Origin: Variovorax sp. KK3
Lineage (GTDB): Bacteria; Pseudomonadota; Gammaproteobacteria; Burkholderiales; Burkholderiaceae_C
Assembly (NCBI RefSeq): GCF_001984055.1
Contig: NZ_LYVO01000014.1
Location: 42,059 to 106,058, forward strand
Length of the DNA: 64,000 nucleotides
Reading direction: 5' to 3'
In this document: positions 58,343-64,000 of the stretch, piece by piece
How the letters are laid out: every line of letters begins with the position of its first letter
Position numbering within the stretch: the first letter of the stretch is position 1
Notes under the pieces: model-generated
The model's database searches: none
What the model was told of the DNA's origin: nothing
What the model saw: only the letters and a program-made list of their open reading frames with translations
Program-made: the position numbers and the translations under genes

Positions 58343-60882
58343 GCGGGTACTTTCGCCTCGTTGCTTGCTACGGAATCGGTAGCGTCGAACACCGGTATCC
58401 AGAAGGAAAAACGGCATCCCACGACGTCCGGGCCATTGTAGATGTTCTCCGCGCGCATCCGGCCGCGGTGCGACTCGACGATGGTGCGGCACAGGTTGAG
58501 CCCGATGCCCATGCCTTCGGGCTTGGTCGAGAAGAAGGCTTCGTAGAGCCGGTCCATGACTTCGGGCGCCAGACCCATGCCGGTGTCTTGCACCGAGAAC
58601 TCGATGGCGTTCTGCGCGTCGATGGTCTTGGGCAGCACGCGCAGCTCGACGCTGCGGCGCGCGAGCGGACGGTTGGCCAGGTCGATGGACTCGGCCGCGT
58701 TCTTCAGCAGGTTCACCATCACCTGCTCGATCAGGATCGGGTCGACGCGAACCACCGGCAGCCTTGCTGCCACGTAGTGGTTGAGCCGCACGTTGCGCCG
58801 GCGCAGCTCGATGCCCGCCAGCTCCACCGCTTCGCTCACCATGGTCGAGACCTCGGCCGGCGTGCGGTTGGGCTCGCTGCGCTTCACGAAAGAGCGGATG
58901 CGCTGAATGATCTGCCCGGCCCGCTGGGCCTGCTTGGCGGTCTTGTCCAGCGCGGCGAGCAGGGCGTCCGAATCGATCTGCTGGCCGCGGATGCGCGACA
59001 TCATTCCGTTGCAGTAGTTGGTGATGGCCGTCAGCGGCTGGTTGAGCTCGTGGGCCACGCTCGATGCCATCTCGCCCATGGTGATGAGCCGGCTGGCGGC
59101 CTGGGCGCGGTCCGCCTGTGCGGCCGACAGGTCCTCGGCCATGCGGCGCGGCGTGATGTCGGTGGCGATCACCAGCTGGGCGAGCCGGCCGTCGACCCAG
59201 GTCAGGTAGCGCGAACGCACTTCGAGCCACTTGCCCAGCTCCGGCACGAAGATCTCGTTGTTGGCTGGCTGGGCGGCCGTGAGCTGGTCGATCGGCAGGC
59301 CGGCGAACGGGTCCACGTCGTCCAGCGTGTCGTCGTGGGCATGCGATGCCGGCACGCCGGCCTGCGCCACCATGCTCAGGTGGCCGACCGTGTCGGAGCC
59401 GAACCAGAGACGGTAGAGCTTGTTGGCGAACAGCAGCTCTTCGCTGCCCAGCGGCGCAACCGACACCGACGCGTCCAGCGCCTCCAGCACGGTCGTGAAG
59501 CGCTCGTAAGACGCCGACAGCTGCTCGCGGATGCGGGTGGGCTCGGTGATGTCGGTCATCGAGGTCATCCAGCCGGTCTGGTGGCCGCGGGCATCGATCA
59601 GCGGCGAAACGTAGAGGCGGGCGTTGAACACGGTGCTGTTCTTGCGCTTGACGCGCACCTGAAAGCCCCCGGGCAGGGCACGGCCGTGCAGCTCTTCTTC
59701 GAGCCGTTCGTTCATGATCTCGCGGTCCGACTCCAGCCAGTAGGGGAAGGGCGGTGTCTGCCCGACGAGTTCGCTTTCGTCCCAGCCGGTCATCGCGCAG
59801 AAGGCTGCGTTGACGTACGTGATGCGGCCCTCCAGGTCGAGCACGCGCATGCCGGTGAGCATGGAGTTTTCCATCGCGCGCCGGAAGTTGGTTTCGGCCA
59901 CCAGCGCCTGCTGGGCCTGCAGCCGCCGCCGCGTGTGGCGCCAGGTGCCGATCAGCATCCAGCTGGTCATCACGCTGAGTGCGCCCACCAGCCAGAACAG
60001 GCCGTTGCCGACGACGCCTTGCGAGGTGCGGTAGGCCTGGGCGCGCAGCAGCAGCGCGTTGCCGACCGGCGATACGGGCACCTCGTACTCGTTGGTCTGC
60101 TCGGCCCACGGCACCAGCTTCGCCTCGGCTTCTCGCGGGCTGGCGACCGTGTTGCCGGCGATCAGTCCGCCCTTGGCGTCCAGCAGCGAGACCGCGTAGC
60201 GCGCCGACACTTCCGACGGCATGCCATAGCGCAGCAGCCCGTCGATGGAAAACTCGCCGAGCACCTCTCCGGCGAACAGGCCTTGATCGAAAAAGGGCAC
60301 GTGCAACTGCAGCATGGCCGGCGGGTCGCCGCCCGCGACCGGCTGCGAAAAGACCGGCTGGCGCAGTTCGCGGGCGAGCGCGTAGTTGCTCTCGATGTCG
60401 CCCGGGCGCAGCACGTCACCTACCGCATGCTGCTGTGCCGGATGGACGCTCGGTGCCGCATAGCCGGCCTTGAAGCGGCGGCGGTCGTCGATCCAGCTGA
60501 TCGCCTGCAGTTCGGGAAACTGGCTGACCAGCGACTCTGCGCGGCTGCCGAATTCGGTGGCGTCGATCTCGCGGTTCGATGCGTCGCGCGCCAGGCGCAT
60601 GAGTTGCTCCTGCCGCTCCAGCAGGCGCAGGCGCACGCGCTGCTGGGCGTATTCGACGTCGCGCTTCACCGACTCCTGCTCCCGCTCCACTTCTTCGGCC
60701 CGCAGGTACCAGAAGGCCGCGACGATGGCGGCCAGGAAGAGCACGACCGCCGCGAGCGGCGCCAGCATCGCCACCGCGTCCTGCAGCACCGGCGTTTGCC
60801 GCCGCCACCACCGCCGCCACCATGACAACGGCGACGCATGGACGGCGCTGCGCGCCACTGCGATCGGGGAGGAAAAGGGCAT
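58339..60882 (-). CDS. PAS-domain sensor histidine kinase, DctB/FixL-like
   Basis: An 847-residue membrane kinase. A first membrane helix (AMLAPLAAVVLFLAAIVAAFW) and a second (LFWLVGALSVMTSWMLIG) flank a periplasmic region of about 250 residues. Two PAS domains follow (about 350-460 and 480-580). The phosphoacceptor His is in SVAHELNQPLTAI, and the ATPase domain shows NLLKNAAES, QDTGMGL and GIGLNLCRTIVE. The HELNQPL type pairs with FixJ-like regulators. The signal sensed is unknown. Divergent from aceE. Confidence 0.93.
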   Translation of the reverse strand: MPFSSPIAVARSAVHASPLSWWRRWWRRQTPVLQDAVAMLAPLAAVVLFLAAIVAAFWYLRAEEVEREQESVKRDVEYAQQRVRLRLLERQEQLMRLARDASNREIDATEFGSRAESLVSQFPELQAISWIDDRRRFKAGYAAPSVHPAQQHAVGDVLRPGDIESNYALARELRQPVFSQPVAGGDPPAMLQLHVPFFDQGLFAGEVLGEFSIDGLLRYGMPSEVSARYAVSLLDAKGGLIAGNTVASPREAEAKLVPWAEQTNEYEVPVSPVGNALLLRAQAYRTSQGVVGNGLFWLVGALSVMTSWMLIGTWRHTRRRLQAQQALVAETNFRRAMENSMLTGMRVLDLEGRITYVNAAFCAMTGWDESELVGQTPPFPYWLESDREIMNERLEEELHGRALPGGFQVRVKRKNSTVFNARLYVSPLIDARGHQTGWMTSMTDITEPTRIREQLSASYERFTTVLEALDASVSVAPLGSEELLFANKLYRLWFGSDTVGHLSMVAQAGVPASHAHDDTLDDVDPFAGLPIDQLTAAQPANNEIFVPELGKWLEVRSRYLTWVDGRLAQLVIATDITPRRMAEDLSAAQADRAQAASRLITMGEMASSVAHELNQPLTAITNYCNGMMSRIRGQQIDSDALLAALDKTAKQAQRAGQIIQRIRSFVKRSEPNRTPAEVSTMVSEAVELAGIELRRRNVRLNHYVAARLPVVRVDPILIEQVMVNLLKNAAESIDLANRPLARRSVELRVLPKTIDAQNAIEFSVQDTGMGLAPEVMDRLYEAFFSTKPEGMGIGLNLCRTIVESHRGRMRAENIYNGPDVVGCRFSFWIPVFDATDSVASNEAKVPA

Positions 60883-61034
60883 CGCGCGAGTTTAGGGGAA
60901 GGTCTCTTCCGAGCAACGGAGGGGCATTGCAGTTCCAAGGCCGGCAGTGCGGCAACCTGCATGCCCGAACTACTTCATTTCTAGATCGATGAAAGTCGAT
61001 GGATTTCACATAAAGAAAACGTCACGCACTATTT

Positions 61035-61050
61035 GAAATTCGCAAATTTC
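61035..61050. promoter_or_regulatory. Perfect palindrome in the aceE promoter region
   Basis: GAAATT-CGCA-AATTTC is a perfect 6-bp inverted repeat about 75 bp upstream of the aceE ATG in an AT-rich block. Just before it, TCGATGAAA and TCGATGGAT form an imperfect direct repeat near 60985-61005. They are candidate sites for a regulator of pyruvate dehydrogenase, but they do not match the E. coli PdhR consensus. Confidence 0.4.
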
Positions 61051-61125
61051 TGTGAGAAACTCCTCGCGCTGCCGGATACGGCACTAAATTACCCAGCCAC
61101 AACCCCCCGCAAAAAGGAGACAAGC

Positions 61126-63852
61126 ATGTCGGCAATTCCCGAGAACCGATTCGGTTCCGCCGCCAATGACACGGACGCCCAGGAAACCCGCGAGTGGATG
61201 GACGCCTTGTCCGCCGTGATCGAGAGCGAGGGGCCCGAGCGCGCGCATTTCCTGCTCGAACAACTGCTCGAGCACGCGCGCCAGAACAGCATCGACAAGC
61301 CCTTCTCGGCCAACACCGCCTACCTGAACACGATCGAGCCCGATCAAGAGGAGCGCTCGCCCGGCAATCCCGAGATCGAAGAGCGGCTGCGTTCCTACAT
61401 GCGCTGGAACGCGATGGCGATGGTGGTCAAGGCCAATCGCCTCCATCCGGCAGACGGCGGCGACCTGGGTGGCCACATCGGCTCCTTCGCCTCGCTGGCC
61501 AACATGTTCGGCGCCGGCTTCAACCACTTCTGGCATGCCGAAAGCGAGAAGCACGGCGGTGACTGCCTCTACATCCAGGGCCACGTGTCGCCCGGCATCT
61601 ATGCCCGCGCCTACCTGGAAGGCCGTCTGACCGAAGAGCAGCTGCTCAATTTCCGGCAGGAGGTGGATGGCAAGGGCCTGTCCAGCTATCCGCATCCCAA
61701 GCTGATGCCCGAGTTCTGGCAGTTCCCGACGGTGTCGATGGGCCTCGGCCCGCTGATGGCGATCTACCAGGCGCGATTCCTCAAGTACCTGCATGCGCGC
61801 GGCATCGCCGACACGGCCAACCGCAAGGTGTGGGTGTTCTGCGGCGACGGCGAAATGGACGAGGTCGAATCCCTGGGCGCCATCGGCTTGGCGGCACGCG
61901 AGAAGCTCGACAACCTCGTCTTCGTCATCAACTGCAACCTGCAGCGTCTCGACGGCCCGGTGCGCGGCAACGGCAAGATCATTCAGGAACTCGAGGGCGA
62001 ATTCCGGGGTTCCGGCTGGAACGTAATCAAGCTGATCTGGGGTGCCGGCTGGGATCCGCTGCTCGCGCGCGACAAGGACGGCGCGCTGCGCAAGATCATG
62101 ATGGAGACCAACGACGGCGACTACCAGTCGTTCAAGGCCAATGATGGCGCCTACGTGCGCAAGAATTTCTTCGGCCGCGACCCGCGCACGCTCGAGCTGG
62201 TCTCCAAGATGAGCGACGACGACATCTGGCAATTGCGCCGCGGCGGCCACGACGCGCAGAAGGTCTACGCTGCCTTCCACTCGGCGGTCAAGCACACCGG
62301 CGAGCCGACCGTGTTGCTGGTCAAGACCGTCAAGGGCTTCGGCATGGGCAAGATCGGCGAGGGCAAGAACAATGTGCACCAGACCAAGAAGCTGACCGAC
62401 GAAGACATCAAGGCCTTCCGCGACCGCTTCAACATCCCGATCCCGGACAGCCAGCTGCCCGACATCCCGTTCTACAAGCCCGCCGACGACACGCCCGAAA
62501 TGCAGTACCTGCACGAGCGCCGCAAGGCGCTGGGCGGTTACTTGCCGCACCGCCGCACGACGGCCGACGAGAGCTTCACGGTGCCGGCACTCGACACCTT
62601 CAAGGCAGTGCTCGAACCGACTGCCGAGGGCCGCGAGATATCCACCACCCAGGCCTACGTGCGCTTCCTCACGCAGTTGCTGCGCGACAAGGCGCTCGGC
62701 CCGCGCGTGGTGCCGATCCTCGTCGACGAGGCGCGCACCTTCGGCATGGAAGGGCTGTTCCGCCAGGTCGGCATCTACAACCCCGATGGTCAGCAGTACA
62801 CCCCGGTCGACAAGGACCAGGTCATGTACTACAAGGAAGACAAGGCCGGCCAGATCCTGCAGGAAGGCATCAACGAGGCCGGCGGCATGGCCAGCTGGAT
62901 CGCTGCCGCCACGTCGTACAGCACCAACAACCGCATCATGGTGCCGTTCTACGTGTACTACTCGATGTTCGGCTTCCAGCGCATCGGCGACCTGGCCTGG
63001 GCGGCGGGCGACATGCAGGCGCGTGGCTTCCTGCTCGGCGGCACGTCGGGCCGCACCACGCTCAACGGCGAGGGCCTGCAGCACGAGGACGGCCACAGCC
63101 ACATCCTGGCCAACACCATCCCCAACTGCGTGAGCTATGACCCGACCTTCGCGCACGAAGTCGGCGTGATCCTGCACCATGGCTTGAAGCGCATGGTCGA
63201 GAAGCAGGACAACGTGTACTACTACCTGACGCTGCTCAACGAGAACTACGCGATGCCCGGCCTGCAGCCCGGCACCGAGGAGCAGATCATCAAGGGCATG
63301 TACCTGTGCAAGCAGGCGCCGGTGATCAAGGCAGCTAAGGGCAAGGAAGCGCCGACCGTGCAATTGCTCGGCAGCGGCACCATCCTGCGCGAGAGCGTCG
63401 CAGCCCAGGAACTGCTCGAGAAGGACTGGGGTGTCGCCGCTTCGGTCTGGAGCTGCCCGAGCTTCAACGAGCTGACCCGCGACGGCCAGGACGCCGACCG
63501 CTGGAGCCTGCTGCATCCGACCGAGACGCCGCGCGTGCCCTTCGTGGCCGAGCAACTGTCGGCGACCACCGGCCCGGTGGTGGCATCCACCGACTACATG
63601 AAGGCTTACGCCGAGCAGATCCGCCCCTTCATCCCGAAGGACCGGACCTACCGCGTGCTGGGCACCGACGGCTTCGGTCGCAGCGACTTCCGCAGCAAGC
63701 TGCGCGAGCACTTCGAAATCAACCGCCACTACATCGTGGTCGCATCGCTCAAGGCCCTGGCCGACGACGGTGCCGTGCCTGCGCAGAAGGTGGCCGACGC
63801 GATCAAGAAGTACGGCATCAACGCCGACAAGATCAACCCGCTCTACGCGTAA
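61126..63852 (+). CDS. aceE: Pyruvate dehydrogenase E1 component (homodimeric)
   Basis: A 908-residue thiamin diphosphate enzyme that decarboxylates pyruvate for the PDH complex. The N-terminal peptide motif binding E2 is present. HLHPADGGDLGGHIGSFAS-like text, the ThDP fold GDGEMDEVES and later FVINCNLQRLDGPVRGNG are visible, as is the C-terminal transketolase half with SWIAAATSY. AAGGAG precedes the ATG at 61126; an in-frame TTG at 61033 is not a start. aceF follows by 46 bp. Confidence 0.97.
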   Translation: MSAIPENRFGSAANDTDAQETREWMDALSAVIESEGPERAHFLLEQLLEHARQNSIDKPFSANTAYLNTIEPDQEERSPGNPEIEERLRSYMRWNAMAMVVKANRLHPADGGDLGGHIGSFASLANMFGAGFNHFWHAESEKHGGDCLYIQGHVSPGIYARAYLEGRLTEEQLLNFRQEVDGKGLSSYPHPKLMPEFWQFPTVSMGLGPLMAIYQARFLKYLHARGIADTANRKVWVFCGDGEMDEVESLGAIGLAAREKLDNLVFVINCNLQRLDGPVRGNGKIIQELEGEFRGSGWNVIKLIWGAGWDPLLARDKDGALRKIMMETNDGDYQSFKANDGAYVRKNFFGRDPRTLELVSKMSDDDIWQLRRGGHDAQKVYAAFHSAVKHTGEPTVLLVKTVKGFGMGKIGEGKNNVHQTKKLTDEDIKAFRDRFNIPIPDSQLPDIPFYKPADDTPEMQYLHERRKALGGYLPHRRTTADESFTVPALDTFKAVLEPTAEGREISTTQAYVRFLTQLLRDKALGPRVVPILVDEARTFGMEGLFRQVGIYNPDGQQYTPVDKDQVMYYKEDKAGQILQEGINEAGGMASWIAAATSYSTNNRIMVPFYVYYSMFGFQRIGDLAWAAGDMQARGFLLGGTSGRTTLNGEGLQHEDGHSHILANTIPNCVSYDPTFAHEVGVILHHGLKRMVEKQDNVYYYLTLLNENYAMPGLQPGTEEQIIKGMYLCKQAPVIKAAKGKEAPTVQLLGSGTILRESVAAQELLEKDWGVAASVWSCPSFNELTRDGQDADRWSLLHPTETPRVPFVAEQLSATTGPVVASTDYMKAYAEQIRPFIPKDRTYRVLGTDGFGRSDFRSKLREHFEINRHYIVVASLKALADDGAVPAQKVADAIKKYGINADKINPLYA

Positions 63853-63898
63853 ACAACAAGCAACAACCCCATTGCGCCTCTAGGGCGGGAGACACGAC

Positions 63899-64000
63899 AT
63901 GGCTACTGTGGAAGTAAAGGTGCCGGACATCGGCGATTTCGACGAAGTCGCGGTGATCGAAGTGCTGGTGAAGGTGGGTGACTCGGTCAAGGCCGAGCAG
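63899..64000 (+). CDS. aceF: Dihydrolipoyllysine acetyltransferase E2, N-terminus (truncated)
   Basis: The first 34 codons of the E2 subunit of pyruvate dehydrogenase. The chain begins MATVEVKVPDIGDF, the start of a lipoyl domain, and runs off the window. It is 46 bp after aceE, the usual operon order. The lipoyl lysine lies beyond the visible part. Confidence 0.93.
   Translation, partial: MATVEVKVPDIGDFDEVAVIEVLVKVGDSVKAEQ

Noticed and set aside
61033..61125. N-terminal extension of aceE from a TTG
   Set aside because: A strong AAGGAG and the family N-terminus mark ATG 61126; the extension crosses the promoter palindrome.

Overview
The window is a high-G+C beta-proteobacterial chromosome segment, most like Comamonadaceae and probably Variovorax or a close relative. 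The grounds are several tripartite-tricarboxylate (Bug/TctC) binding proteins in catabolic operons, an intracellular PhaZ depolymerase, a stand-alone RsxB, a complete isc operon with dnaQ attached, a homodimeric-type aceE, and a Gram-negative trimeric porin. Genus is inferred from gene content; no database was searched. No transposase, integrase, CRISPR array or rRNA was seen; there is one tRNA gene.

Layout. 1-5.2 kb: end of an SsuB/SsuC-type ABC importer, a DJ-1/PfpI protein, an MHS-type MFS transporter, a small cupin, an FdxA-type ferredoxin and an XRE-cupin regulator. The DJ-1 and MFS genes carry related 20-bp motifs upstream. 5.2-6.5 kb: a lower-G+C two-gene island with a TPR protein resembling type III secretion class II chaperones (SycD/LcrH) and a protein with two C-terminal membrane helices. 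6.6-11 kb: full-length Lhr helicase. 11-11.3 kb: a likely small RNA of three hairpins ending in a strong terminator.

11.3-24.3 kb: an aromatic-catabolism locus built around a LysR regulator. The leftward operon encodes an FAD monooxygenase, type I extradiol dioxygenase, FAH-family enzyme, Bug receptor, aldehyde dehydrogenase and iron-type alcohol dehydrogenase. The rightward genes encode an ACMSD-like decarboxylase/hydrolase, a second Bug receptor, a second VOC protein, an NTF2-like protein and a porin. Together these could take up an aromatic acid, decarboxylate and hydroxylate it, open the ring and process the product; the substrate is unknown. 24.4-28.2 kb: dusA, then a TfdA-like oxygenase and Bug receptor divergent from an IclR regulator.

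28.2-36.9 kb: a propionyl-CoA/methylmalonyl-CoA operon (mutase, MeaB, carboxylase beta and alpha, VOC protein) divergent from a GntR regulator, with an orphan HEPN protein inserted after the mutase. 36.9-40.9 kb: LysE exporter, rsxB, phaZ and an aromatic aminotransferase. 41-49.6 kb: uvrB, iscR-iscS-iscU-iscA-hscB-hscA-fdx-dnaQ and tRNA-Val(CAC). 49.7-57.6 kb: housekeeping genes (FAD oxidoreductase, YqjD/YqjE-like pair, pyrD, rpiA, a DUF4124-glutaredoxin protein, prlC, folD). 57.7-64 kb: a two-component system divergent from aceE and the start of aceF.

The observations most worth following up are the SycD-like pair, the ring-cleavage locus with its unusual decarboxylase, the orphan HEPN protein inside the propionate operon, the triple-hairpin RNA and the shared operator-like motif near 1.5 and 2.3 kb.
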